Below, in pieces: positions 38,214 through 48,862 of a DNA stretch of 64,000 nucleotides. The translations under genes and the position numbers were made by a program. The first letter of the stretch is position 1, and each line of letters opens with the position of its first letter. The DNA is from Albugo candida (lineage: Eukaryota > Oomycota > Peronosporomycetes > Albuginales > Albuginaceae). The stretch is taken from NCBI GenBank assembly GCA_905220665.1, contig CAJNAR010000177.1:62001-126000 (forward strand), written 5' to 3'. Below the pieces are notes generated by a model that saw nothing but the letters and a program-made list of their open reading frames with translations, was not told the DNA's origin and made no database searches.

Positions 38214-38552
38214 AGAAGCTTGTAATCGTGTGGAAACAAATCACAAACCAGGTATGGAAGAATCTTTTGCTGAGAAAACGCCATCCTGTCAAGCTTGGAA
38301 TGGAGGTAGTACTGCCTGTGCTTTTGGTTGGTGCACGAGTTGTCGTCGCAAATGTGGATTCTTGGTTCTCTAGTAATGCACGTCCTCCACATATCGCCTC
38401 AAGTATGGCATCAAAGTATACACAAGGTCCATCCGTTTTGTGTCTTGGGCTTGATCCAGTCGAGGTGGACAGCGATACTGGCGCGCTCACAGCTAACATT
38501 TTACTCAGCTGGGCAGAGCGTTCTCGGGCTGTACTTACTAATTACCTGTATC

Positions 38553-38812
38553 GATTATCTGTCAAGGGTTCCGTACCCAGCTCAGTCGGTTATACACTTG
38601 AGCGCACGGACCCCCTGCTGGAGGTCGTTGGTTTGATCCCCGGCAGTGTGGGCAGCGGTTTGAGCCCACCCAAGCAATAAGCTTGGAAAATATCTGCCTC
38701 CCTAGGTTTGAAGTCAGACTTAAGTGATATTCACACGGTCACGGGCTTATGATAGGATAAGGAAGGTAGTTAAAGAACCAGATAAAACAGTGTAATGAAA
38801 TCCTTGAAACAA
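38553..38812 (+). mobile_element. tRNA-related SINE insertion, 260 bases, with target site duplications
   Basis: Flanked by CTAATTACCTGTATC (38538-38552) and CTAATTACTTGTATC (38813-38827), a 15-base duplication with one mismatch. The insert begins with a tRNA-like head: box A region CAGCTCAGTCGGTTA at 38578-38592 and box B GGTTTGATCCC at 38630-38640, spaced as in a tRNA, followed by about 170 bases of unrelated body. It sits in the ABCA remnant between the ectodomain and membrane portions. No poly-A tail is visible; the end is AT-rich with GAAAC. A true tRNA gene is unlikely because no acceptor stem closes. Confidence 0.6.
38578..38640 (+). promoter_or_regulatory. RNA polymerase III internal promoter of the SINE (boxes A and B)
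   Basis: Box A at 38578-38592 and box B at 38630-38640 are about 40 bases apart, the spacing of tRNA genes. Confidence 0.55.
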
Positions 38813-39480
38813 CTAATTACTTGTATCAAATTTGTATCGGCCACAATCACGACCATGGTTATCGAGAAGAAATTCCGAATTTGCGAGATCATGATGATCA
38901 CGGGCTTACCTGCGCACACACTGACGATTTCGTGGGCTCGGACCGATCTTCCAATGGTCACACTTCTATCGTTCGTCGTCGCTGCGGAACTCAAGTACGG
39001 TGGAGTTCAACGATTCTGTTCTTATTCTGGGCACTTGGCATTCTGATTGGGGCGTTTGCCCACCATTTTTTGATGAAGCTAGAACCGCATCGGTACTATC
39101 GGCGATGTTTTGGCTAATTTTTTTCTCTCCTTTTCAAAGCGTGAAACCCACTCAAACTTTGAAAGTTATGTTGCTGCTACATCTCCTCCAAGTGCATTCT
39201 CTTTGGGTATCGATAATCTGGTTTGATACTTTTCAATTTCATCTCAGAAATCAACATCGCACAGTTGCTTTCCATCAATTATAAGATGATGTACGACATT
39301 TTCTGAAGGATTTACTCCTTGAACGATTCCGTAAATATGAAGTGGATAGACAGACTCGGAAATCGCGTATTCCAGGCTCAGAATCAAACTTCCCATTCGG
39401 CTTTATAGAATATGAAGGGCATCTAAGAGAGTGAAGAAAGAGATCATCGGATAATGATGGAAATCAAAAGTCATCGAAGT

Positions 39481-40540
39481 GTGTTGCCTCTTCTCCTGAC
39501 TCAGTTGTTGCGTCGTTGCTGAGTTTCTCATCGTTCGGCGCTGTAATGAAAAGGATATTTTCGCTATCGTGCTTTGCCCATACCGTCATCAATACAAGGC
39601 GACGAGAGACGATGATGCTTGAATACAGCATTGTTGCAATCACATACCCGGTGGATCATGTAACACGTCCATATGCGAGGTCGTAGGAACGAATAAGTGA
39701 TGACGGCGTTGATCTACACTTCTGATTAGACTTGATAGAGCCGCAATGTTGGTGTATGGAGACGGATAATCATGCGTTCGAAGGCTGACCTCATTTTTAC
39801 GGCTGGTCGTACGAAGATGATAGAGAAGTTCATACGGCTCAAAGAGTAAAACGTTGCTGTATCGGATGACATATATGCTAACTTGCGAAGAAACAGTTCG
39901 ATTCTGGAGGCGTATAATGCGAAGGGAGTAGAAAGTAGACCGTACGACGTCAGAAAGTGAAGATGACCGTTCTGAAATCAGTTGAAACACTTATCGCTCA
40001 CGGACGATTTCAACAGTTTAACACAGCATCGCAAGTTGATGGACGTCCGCGTCGACAATGGTTCCCACGGGTGTGACTCGGGAGTTTCCAGACGATTGCA
40101 TTTTGATGACAGGCTGGTACGTGGAGAATAAACGGATCGATCCGGGTAAAGGGAGAGCTTGAAGGATCCGTATATGCGTTAGGAAAGCTGTCGGACCAAT
40201 GCGCTAAGGGTATTGGTCTATTTGCGAGGATATGGAGATGATAATGGCGATGCTAGATACTATATTTGCTTTTTTTTATGATTCTATTCCGAGTGCCAAA
40301 CTCTGTATTTTAGTGAAGCGAACGCTTCTTTGAATCGATGTCAATACTGTGAGCCAATGCAATGTGTTCAGCTATTTCTATTAAAATAGCGACATAAGAC
40401 TACAACTTTGGACGCTCCAATATATGGAATTGAGGCATTGTTTCCTGATATAATAGTTGTCGTCCAGTCTGATCGAAAACTTTAACAGAGGAGAGACTTT
40501 GGGCAAGAGCAAGGCATCAATCTTTTATTGAAGTTTGAGT
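39481..40540. other. No recognisable gene
   Basis: A minus frame at 39640-39990 (116 codons) has no motif I recognise. Nothing else supported. Confidence 0.35.
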
Positions 40541-40542
40541 CG

Positions 40543-41176
40543 TCAAGAAGCTGTTGTTCTTTGCGCAATTGTACATAAGCTATGATGCTGAATCGTCGAC
40601 GCGATATAGGACCACAACCCACTTTCACTAATCATACCCATATTTCTAATCAGATTCGACTCATTGAAAGTCAACGGTGCCTGAAGACCCACTACAAGAT
40701 CTTGGACAAAATACTTTCCATTCAAATCCATTGTTCCAATACTAATTATGGACGTATGCTCACGACCAGTGATCATCAAGTCAGCCTTATACTAATCCAC
40801 TAATGCGTTACCATGGGCTTCCAGACGACCAGGTGTTTGGAATGCAGGTCAATGCATCCACCGGTCTACAGAAGGCAAATATTTCACGATTTAAAGGCGT
40901 TGCAGAATTGCACTTCTTGAATTTTTTACCGAGAACTTAGGTAGGCCTTTAACCCGTTTGACTGGGTATATCGTTACCGTGCACTTATTCTCCGTATACT
41001 CCCGAATCATAAATCATGAAAGTGAACAGAAGTTTCAGAGAATAACGGCTGTTGTTGGACCCGCTTGTATTCCCAGGACCTGGTACGATAATTTTGCAGC
41101 GAGAATAGTAGACTCATAGCGCACAACTATAATCAGGCCTTGTCCTTGGCGCAAACGTGTCGATGTATTCTTTCAT
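40543..41176 (-). pseudogene. Decayed secreted-protein locus W1 (partner 56534-57197)
   Basis: DNA from about 40500 to 41360 matches 56530-57440 in the same orientation, for example TTGGACCCGC(T/C)TG, AGAATAGT(A/G), CAACTAGTTCGTAT and AGGGAACGATATTCCAG. On the minus strand the ATG at 41176 corresponds to the ATG at 57197 of W2. Conserved peptide: QFCNAFKS-NICLL here, QFCNAISSHKICLC in W2. The 40543-40779 frame has EHTSIISIGTMDLNGKYFVQ, aligned to EQTSIIFDEAMVPTDWTLQL in W2, which resembles RFVFDETMYRDIQI of EB. Many breaks. Probably a decayed member of the wider secreted family. Confidence 0.45.
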
Positions 41177-41219
41177 TGGATCCAACTAGTTCGTATTTTG
41201 AGTTTCAATTAATATTTCT

Positions 41220-43690
41220 TGGAACAATCTTCCCTGCAATCAAATGGGAAGCGCAGGGAACGATATTCCAGGTGCTATCTTCTGTACACTACTTCCGGGA
41301 TCGTCTAAGAAAGCCCAATGCATATCCTCGGGGTTTCCAGCATCGAATTGCACCAAAGCGTAATTAATGCACACTGGCGGGACCTGTCAACTGGGCTCAG
41401 TAAAAGGTGTCTATTTGGTATAATAAGACTCTTGAATTCTCTAGAAATATTCATTGGATTCCAGTGCTCCATGCGTAGGATAAATAGTCACGACAGATTG
41501 AGCGCGACAATATATCGTGCTCAACATCTTCTTGCAACCACATCCAAGATCGCACTGAAGCATTCGAAAGGCCAGCGAAACTGCAGATCTTCTCAAATCG
41601 AAAAGAAGGTTTTGAAGATGCCATGATGTAGCTATAAACGTGTAAAGTCGTCCCTTACATGTTGCGTCATATCTTTCCTCAATGACAAATAAGTCAACAT
41701 AGCATGACGCTTGGTTACCTCGAGATTTGTCGAAAGGATGCGTGAGAGGTGAGACTATAAAAAAGTTACTGTTCATAACGGTCTTTCACTTGTGTTTATA
41801 GGTCCAAGTAGATAAGTAATCTCCGAAACGATACGCTACAGTAGCTTGGTGACTTCATTATCAAGTTGACCCAGAAGATTTTAGTGCAGATTTCCGATGT
41901 ATAGAGGTCTCTGTTGTTGTGATTTTGGTTGACGATAGCTTCATTTGTAGGCTAATTACTGCAATCTAGACACGTCTTGAAGATTGCATGGCTCAGGAAC
42001 TGTAGAAAACGTTTTTCGCAATGTTCGACGTGTTCGTCTACATTACCTAGATTGCACAAAATATTTTCGTACTCGTACTTCGAGTAGCGGCTTCATGACG
42101 TAATTCATGGTATCATTGGAACGACATATTTTTTCGATATAATATCAGAGGCTTTGCAAAGCATTCGAATGTGCAATTTTTAAGCTTCAATGCATATGAT
42201 GCCACATTTCAAAAAAAATTCCACCACGAGAATATTTTCTCCCAATTGTAATAATCCCGTTCAAGCACTTATTTAATGCGCAGTATTAATTGTCTACGCT
42301 TCGGATGCGAACTTCTGGAAGAAGATGCGTGTATCTATAGTCGTTCATCCTGTCAATGAACATATAAAAACTCTTCGTTGGTCATATGAATGTGACGAGT
42401 CTTTCGGTATTTCCGTTCAAACACAAATTGATTCAGCTTCTAGTTCCAGTGACCTCACTAGTCTATCCCACGTGCATAGTGTAATGTCACAGATGTGATA
42501 AAATCATCTTCTATGCAACCATTAGTCGATCACGGATAGTACATGTTATTTGAAAAATACGCAAGACCATCATAGAAACGCTTATCTAGATGATACAAGC
42601 ATCTAATGATTCCACCTCTGGCTTAACGGAATGCGGAATGCTTAACCGTATCGCACAAACCCAACATGGTTACGTTGTGAATCGCATGGGCATGGCATGG
42701 TGTAATTTAATGGAAGTAAGGATAATTTGCTCAAGCTGGGCTTGACAAGAAGTCCATCATAACAGACCCGGACGACTTGAGAAGCTGCAACATTCCATCC
42801 GGTATTTTTCAAAGCGCTGTCGAAGTATTCACAAGAAATAGTTCAATTGCTATAGTGATGTCATTTATCGAATGACATTTTCTTTATGTTGGTGTAGAAA
42901 ACTTCTAATGGCTTGATTGTCATTAGGAAGAGAAATGTTGTGGGAGGGGGTGTTGGCTTACTTTTGTGGTTGTCAAAAACAACAAATGCACCTTCGTATC
43001 GGTGTGCAAGAAACTCAATTGGAAGATGGAACCGTTATCTCCTCTATCTACGTGCAAGAAGTCGAGAGGTTGTCCCAAGAGGATTAACGAATAATCCTTT
43101 TATTCCGTATATAACCCACGCACCAGTTGGATGAAAAGATTAAAGTGATTGAACACAGCCATAATTCAACACAATATCACTACATAGAGATACGAAGTCC
43201 GATACAATGCATGTCAAAAGTTCGAAACGAAACCGCTCTACGCATCACTTACTTGTATCTGATCAAGTAAACATTTTTTCCCTATGAGGAAGTTCAAGAG
43301 ATGGCAGACGCCATGAAGATTATGATAGCTTTAACCCAGCAGATTTTATCAGCTTGCCTCGCAAACATATGCTGAGTTGATATCGTGTTCCAGTCTATTC
43401 AATGCACTAGAACTTCTCACGTCCCTAAAAGCAGTTCACTTGGATGGATGGCTCGTTACCATATCGACATCCGAACATGATATCTGTCACCACAAGCGTG
43501 GAGTAGCAATCAGATTATTTGCCTGCACTTGCACAAGGCCTATTATTGGCGTGACCAGACTTATATGTTTCGTGCATTCCAAAAGCTTTCGAGATGTGTG
43601 TTCTCTACTGGTCAAACCCGGACCCACTCGAATCATAGATGCTTTAAACACCTTCTAACGTAAGCATCCCTTCGCGTAATATCTAGTAAA
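41220..43690. other. Unassigned; contains a C-terminal family fragment at 41225-41348
   Basis: On the minus strand 41225-41348 reads YALVQFDAGNPEDMHWAF and on to a stop; the partner near 57380-57430 reads YCALVQFDAGIEVPKAS. The pattern YAL then DAGI resembles the YALGWKMMQKAGIQL end of E1, suggesting the end of a further secreted-family gene upstream of W1/W2. The rest, to 43690, shows no recognisable gene. Confidence 0.35.
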
Positions 43691-43699
43691 ATGACTTTT

Positions 43700-44860
43700 C
43701 CTCTCTTTACGCTCTGGGAAAGATATGCATATCAAATTGTCAAAAGGTTGCTTGCAGACCAAATGGGGAGCTTTATAAACAAGCATTGACAACTTGAGCT
43801 TTTTTCTCCATGCCTCCGCCAATAAGCTGCTCGATGTATAATTCCATGTGTCTTTTTTTTCTTGATGCATTCCTGATACACACGATGTAGCTCGGCGGCA
43901 AAAAGTCCCCTTTCAAACTGTGGTAGGAACCCCGCATAAAAACATAAGACCGTCAGAGTGAACCGGGCCGTCGCATTCTTCATTCTACCTGTACAAGGCG
44001 TACGATATCGAATAAGCGACTTGAAACATGATCTAAAGTGCTAGACATCTACAACTTCGTGCAACCTCGACCCATCCGGAAATAGTCTGCATGTCACGGG
44101 GAACTAGAGACAGTGAGTGACATACCCGAAATAAGTGTAAGCTGCAAATCTACTTGGAGGTATCTTGAGAGCAACTTTACTAAAGGTGATGCCGTGAAGA
44201 GAGAAGCGATTCTCCATCAAATGAATATTACCACGGCATTTTCTTTTTCACAGAACATTTTCAATTCACAGTTGGCGACTTAAATAATATGAGGTCATCA
44301 ACGACGACCTCTGTGGAACCTTCGACTGAATTACGGCAGGTACGGACGATAATTGAAGAGAATTGGACATGAAAGAATTCGAGTCTTCAGCTAATTTGAT
44401 TAGATGTTCCGGACTTGTCTTGATACATATGCATCGAATCGGATAATATGGCCGCAATCTGTAATGAATTATCTAGTTTGGATCTTCCGCCACACTTTGT
44501 TGCAAAGAGCAAGAAAGCGTACTCTGCGCAGTTTACAGTTGCCGCTCTTTGATAACGTGATTCTACCTGATGAATTTCCATCTACCGGATAAATATGCCC
44601 GGCGTTCACACTACTTTTCCATGGCTTCTGGCTTCCATCCACGCCAAAGTTTCGACTGTAAGAAGTACTTTGGGAAGAAAACCGTCAAGCAAGAATTTCA
44701 TCGATTCTGGCACAGAGAGTATCGAATAGTTCCAGCTTTTCAAAGCAGATGGGTCATTTAGAGTGCTTCGAAGAAACCAATGAGCTTTTCATTTTTTTTT
44801 AAATATGGACTGAAAGGCTGATTGGCTGAATGGAATAGATCAAGTTATATGTACATCAGG
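43700..44860 (-). pseudogene. Dispersed decayed gene Z, copy 3
   Basis: Third Z copy. The minus frame 44266-44457 contains RPYYPIRCICIK and SKVPQRSSLM; copy 1 reads MGVPHRSSVM at the matching place near 23370. Near 44690-44790 the minus strand reads FLLDGFLPKVLLTVETLAWM, aligned to VDPLAWYI (copy 2) and VDLLAWFP (copy 1). Broken throughout. Product unknown. Confidence 0.38.
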
Positions 44861-44998
44861 CTGGTGTACAAGGAAATAAACTGGCTCTTACGTCGTTCTG
44901 AAGTCATAACAAGGTCTTCTTCCGTGAAATGGGTGCTATCTTGAGAGATTGACTGATCTTTGCTTTCATTTTGGCTATTATACCCGCACATAACACTT

Positions 44999-45397
44999 TC
45001 ACCGGAATACCTCAAAAGATAAAGTTGGACTACTATACTGTAGAATTCGCTGTGTTTGTACTTTGTACATGATGGATAACAATGCAAATTTTTCTTTGAG
45101 GGTTTCTGAGACGCATAGGCTTTGAAATATGATTCCCACGCGTTTGCACAACAGCCAAATATATGTGTCGACTGAAAATACGCATATTTCAATGTCAAAT
45201 GTTTCTGTTGGATTGTGTGAACTCTGTTTCGATAACATGACGTCTTTTAACACTATTTGAAGCAAATGGCATTGAAACACTATTAAGAGGAATGAGAGAA
45301 CGGACGGATGTAACCATTTCGAATAAGTCTCTTGTCGTCTGTGTGGCGCTTGCTTTATGTCCCAAAAATCGATACTTTTAGAGTTCCCGCGCTTCAT
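44999..45397 (-). CDS. Hypothetical protein, 132 aa
   Basis: Open frame from an ATG at 45397, directly upstream (minus sense) of the Z copy 3 remnant and 140 bases from the transposon end. It has a hydrophobic run PSVLSFLLIVFQCHLLQIVL near residues 31-50 and another near 76-90 (DTYIWLLCKRVGIIFQSL). It might be the 5' part of the Z gene. No family recognised; may be spurious. Confidence 0.25.
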   Translation of the reverse strand: MKRGNSKSIDFWDIKQAPHRRQETYSKWLHPSVLSFLLIVFQCHLLQIVLKDVMLSKQSSHNPTETFDIEICVFSVDTYIWLLCKRVGIIFQSLCVSETLKEKFALLSIMYKVQTQRILQYSSPTLSFEVFR

Positions 45398-45540
45398 TTT
45401 TAGTTCCGGACGAGTTCAACTTCAATCTTGATACTTGTGTCTATTTCGTGTAAAAATAAAATTAGGATTAAGACATAGAGGGATACGATTTGTATGTAAG
45501 CTTTTCATTGATTGGCAGCGCCCTAGTCGGTACACTAGTA

Positions 45541-45574
45541 CAGTGCACGACACCTATAACCAGCATCTCCACCC
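45541..45574. repeat. Left terminal inverted repeat of the DDE transposon
   Basis: CAGTGCACGACACCTATAAC, then CAGCATCTCCACCC. Pairs with the right end at 48319-48352. Confidence 0.88.
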
Positions 45575-45750
45575 GGTGCGCAAGAATTTTTTGGGACACC
45601 CAATCACCCACTTAAACAAAATCTCTTTCTATATCTTAAAAGTACATTGCCGTGGCTTTCTGGCAACAGAGTCGGATTTTTGCAAAATTTATTTTTGATG
45701 AAGTTAGAAGCCTTTGAAGTTCGGCAAATTTTCGTGATTATATATGGAGA

Positions 45751-45880
45751 TTTGGAAATTTGGCCGGACATCTAAAAAAAGATACTTTTTTTAACCAATT
45801 AGAAAGGACCACCTAAAAATAGATAATTGTTTTAGCCAATTAGAAAGGACCATTTGAAAATAGATAGTGTGTTAGAAATC
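45751..45880. repeat. Left subterminal repeats of the transposon
   Basis: TTTGGAAATTTGGCCG at 45751-45766 recurs in the same orientation at 48298-48313 near the right end. Next to it a 41-base direct repeat contains CCAATTAGAAAGGACCA twice (near 45796 and 45837). Subterminal repeats often bind transposase; that role here is inference. Confidence 0.65.
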
Positions 45881-45929
45881 TGATATAGACTTAAATATTT
45901 TCTTTGTTGGTTATGTGAATATCTGTAAT

Positions 45930-48041
45930 CTAGTTTAAAAGTGCATTAACGTTCATAAGAGCAGAGGCTGGAATGCGACGGTGTGAACGGTACTTCTTCA
46001 CTGCATATTCGGCAGCTTTTCCAGTGAGATTTTTACGGTAGACATCCATGTACCGCTGTGTCTTGCATGCAAATCGGCGAATTGTTGTCAAGCTGATTGA
46101 GGATATGGCAGAGGGGGCAGTTTCTTGCAAGCCAGCCCAGGAGTAACTGCAGTGCTACCATATGTACTGCTTTGCGGCGCCCCAAAAGTTCTCAATGTAG
46201 TTCAACTCGCAATGAAATTTGGGGTAAAATATAATTTTATGCCCAGCTGCTGTAATCACCTCCTCAAATAATCCACGCTGGCCACGAAATCTGGCTGTTG
46301 GGACATGACAGTGCGAGCGCAGTAAGAAAGAGTATCAGAGCATCTGACATCACTTGGGCAAACCAAACTTAAGCTAGGTTGCCAAAGATCACGTTCGCTT
46401 AAAACAGCCTTGATTCCCTTTGGTTTACCACGTAGTTCCTCATTCTCATAATCGTCTGAATAAACCATGCTCTGAGGCACATTGTCTGCAGAAGTCGTTG
46501 GCCTTGAGAAAAGCACAGATTAATTAATTGTTTACACTAACTACGGTGATGATTTATTTGAATCATACCTCATTTTCGGTTGTTTTCCACTAGGGCCAAG
46601 GTTCATTCTCTTTGCAACAAGTGCATCACCAGCAAAAGCAGCATGACTGGTTGCATTGTCGAAGGCAATAAAGCTTGAGCTCCAGGAAATTGAGCATTGA
46701 AGATTGGAATAGCTTTGTCACGGAATTGTGCATGCAGATGCTCTGCTGTTCACCAGCGATCGTTATTCTTTCCAGGCTTTATGTAAAAACAGCACTCTTT
46801 TGGCACATCAGTATACTCAAGCTGCTTTGCTTCAGCTAGCGCCAAGCGCCCGCAACATCAGTCAAAAACTCGCTAACGTGAAAGGAACGTCCTTGTCCTT
46901 TTTTTCGCAATGGCTGCTCTCCCTCCGGCAGCCAGAGTTTCTTTTGACCATCATTTGCTGGAAAAACACTCTCATCATACGTAACAAGTATCAATGGTTC
47001 CACACCATCTGCGGGACGCGCCATAACTTCCATATTTTCACCAGAGAAAAATTGAAAACCTATGGTTAATGCCTCCATTAGTGCAAGAAACTCATGTCGG
47101 TATGCCACAACATCAGCACGCTCACGTCCATCAATGTAGAGACCTTTGCGGACCACTGGAATGCCAAGCTTCATTTCTTTCACCCATCGCATAGCAGTTC
47201 GGGAGGATATTGTTGGTGGTAGTGCATAACCGAGGGAAGGGAGAATCACATCATTAATGTGAATTGTAAGGTTGGTGATGTCAACTGCTAATTTATTTTT
47301 CCGTAAATAGGTCTGTAATTGCCCCACAATGTCCTCATCCCACATAAACGACCAACTCTTTGCGTGTTTTTCTTGTCGGGACATTGCAAGCTTGTGGTCC
47401 TTTAGAAATGCACGTGCCCATGTGCGTAAAGCACGTGAGAAGTATGGGACCTTTCCAATGGCTGTGGTGACAAAGTCGCTTGCGCTCGTGCGACTTCTCC
47501 CATTTTTGTAAAGACGCAGATACAAACTCAAAGCTTGCACGCGTAGCTGCTCTGCCCCATTCAGCTTCTTTGCTTTGTCAATTTTGACAATCTTGACAAT
47601 CTTTGCCAATTCTTCTATTGCACTGTCAAGGCTCCCCTCTTCCCTCAGGCTATCTTCAACATCGTCACTTTCGAAATTTTCGGCAACAGAACCTCCTGCT
47701 GTCACAGGCTCTTGCCGCATGAAATAGCTGGTCAGCTTTCGTGAACCTTATGCTGCCTTGCGTTGATTCTGTTTGTGACGTCGGCGTGTCCGTGGTGAAT
47801 CACCACCATAACGAAATGGGCGGTTGGTAGTTGGTACTGGAGCAATAAGAGCTAGTGACATTGCCGCCTCCAACTGTTCAACTGCATCTTCAGTCTGCAC
47901 TTCTTCCTTGTCACTTGTTGGTTCCTCTCCAAAAATTTCATTCTCCATGTCACTATTATCTATATTGTTTCCACTGTCAGGATCCTGTGGTAATGGTGGT
48001 GAACTGTGATGACTTTTTTTTGCGTTTCTGGCATTCTGCAA
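45930..48041 (-). pseudogene. DDE superfamily transposase, broken
   Basis: Integrase-like transposase. The ATG at 48041 opens an acidic, low-complexity N-terminus to a TAA at 47748-47750, with the same frame resuming after it. The catalytic domain shows all three acidic residues: first Asp in LVTYDESVF (near 46980), second Asp in AFDNATSHAAF (near 46650), and Glu in CELNYIENFW (near 46195). The motif RGKPKGIKAVL near 46430 is typical of the family with YDES-x-F and FDN blocks that I know mainly from fungi. A 66-base GT-AG intron (46503-46568) joins PKM to RPTTSADN. Lesions: TAA 47748-47750, TGA 46750-46752 and TAG 46155-46157 (TGA after Trp, in a Trp position), plus frame changes near 46835 and 46260. 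Non-autonomous now. Confidence 0.85.
46503..46568 (-). other. Spliceosomal intron in the transposase
   Basis: On the minus strand begins GTATGATTC and ends TTTTCTCAAG; removing it joins two parts of the conserved DDE domain in frame (AG|G codon split). Length 66. Confidence 0.75.
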
Positions 48042-48189
48042 GTGTTTTTTTTGCGCTTTGATAGTTGTACCATGTTGCCTAGCGAATGTTTTTTTCTGTT
48101 TAGAATGTTTGAGGGTGTTGGTTATGTATCTACTGTATGTAGTCTACATATATATCTACATAGGTGTCCACCCTATAGTTTCGCATTAC

Positions 48190-48262
48190 ATATTAATATC
48201 GGATTCCGATTGGTTCACAAAGCAGGTATTTCTCACGTGATTGGTTCACAAAATAGGTTTTT
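48190..48262. repeat. Right subterminal direct repeat of the transposon
   Basis: GATTGGTTCACAAA followed by AGG-TTT and TCACGT occurs twice with a period of 32 (from about 48206 and 48238). Confidence 0.65.
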
Positions 48263-48318
48263 GTCACGTTAGAAGTATACTCTGCATGAAATAGATTTTT
48301 GGAAATTTGGCCGCAAAA

Positions 48319-48352
48319 ATATGGGGGTGTCGGTTATAGGTGTCGTGCACTA
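48319..48352. repeat. Right terminal inverted repeat of the DDE transposon
   Basis: Complement reads TAGTGCACGACACCTATAAC, then CGACACCCCCATAT; 20 bases match the left end. Confidence 0.88.
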
Positions 48353-48719
48353 TACATAGACATTAATTGCGTCACGTGATTATATCATATATTATATTAT
48401 ATCAGAGAACAGCGATTTTACCAGCGGTGCCATTCACTGATCCGCTAATATCTCATCCAATCCACCAATTATCTACCACTACTCCATCTGCATCCTCTAT
48501 TTCCACCAATCCCAAACCTCCACCAACCCAATATCATCCAGGCACAACCACCCATTCATTCTAATTTTGTGGATTGCATACCACCAAAGCGCCCAATAAG
48601 TATCGAAAAGTCGTCCAGCTTCGTCTACAGATTTCATGAGTTTCGACCAAGAAAAAGAGCTTTTCAACGAATAGACTCGAAAACTGCATACAGTCTCACT
48701 ATGCTGACAACAAAATGCG

Positions 48720-48776
48720 GTACGTGCGTTCTCCTTTCTCCGAATTTTTCATCTGATTCCATTCTTCCAATTTCAG
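48720..48776 (+). other. Candidate intron upstream of the KH gene
   Basis: GTACGTGCG to CCAATTTCAG, 57 bases, pyrimidine-rich before the AG. The exon after it is open and lysine-rich, but no ATG in frame precedes it. Confidence 0.4.
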
Positions 48777-48862
48777 TTAAAAGGTAAAGAAATCGATGAA
48801 AATATTCGTATTTTATTGAAAAATCCTTTAAAACGACCGAAAATCACACACTTAAAATCGAA

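Larger units (their letters stand above)
38217..39480 (+). pseudogene. ABCA-type ABC transporter N-terminal remnant, split by a SINE
   Basis: VWKNLLLRKRHPVKLGMEVV followed by LPVLLVG (38255-38340) is the hallmark N-terminus of ABCA (ABC subfamily A) lipid transporters: a basic KN-x-L-x-x-KR segment leading into the first membrane helix. After an ectodomain stretch the match resumes at 38840-39110 with EKKFRICEIMMITGLPAHT, the conserved E-K-x-R-x-x-E-x-M-x-x-x-GL region before the membrane helices, and then ARTASVLSAMFWLIFFSPFQ. Near 39160-39225 SYVAATSPPSAFSLGIDNLV fits the SLLSPTAFGLG block. Frame changes occur around 38812, 39030 and 39110. No nucleotide-binding domain is present, so it cannot be functional. 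Gene interrupted at 38553-38812. Confidence 0.62.
45541..48352 (-). mobile_element. DDE DNA transposon (Tc1/mariner-like), 2812 bases
   Basis: Bounded by terminal inverted repeats and TA dinucleotides on both sides (45539-45540 and 48353-48354), the target duplication typical of the Tc1/mariner/IS630 superfamily. The outer 20 matched bases are AGTGCACGACACCTATAACC (45542-45561) and their complement (48332-48351); the outermost base differs (C left, T right). The element holds one broken transposase gene on the minus strand, one intron, and short repeats inside each end. It lies between Z copy 3 and the KH gene. Confidence 0.88.

Noticed and set aside
38567..38645. Functional tRNA gene
   Set aside because: Boxes A and B are present but no cloverleaf closes and the sequence lies inside a 260-base insert with target duplications.
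46728..47511. Plus-strand frames inside the transposon
   Set aside because: Antisense to the DDE transposase catalytic region.
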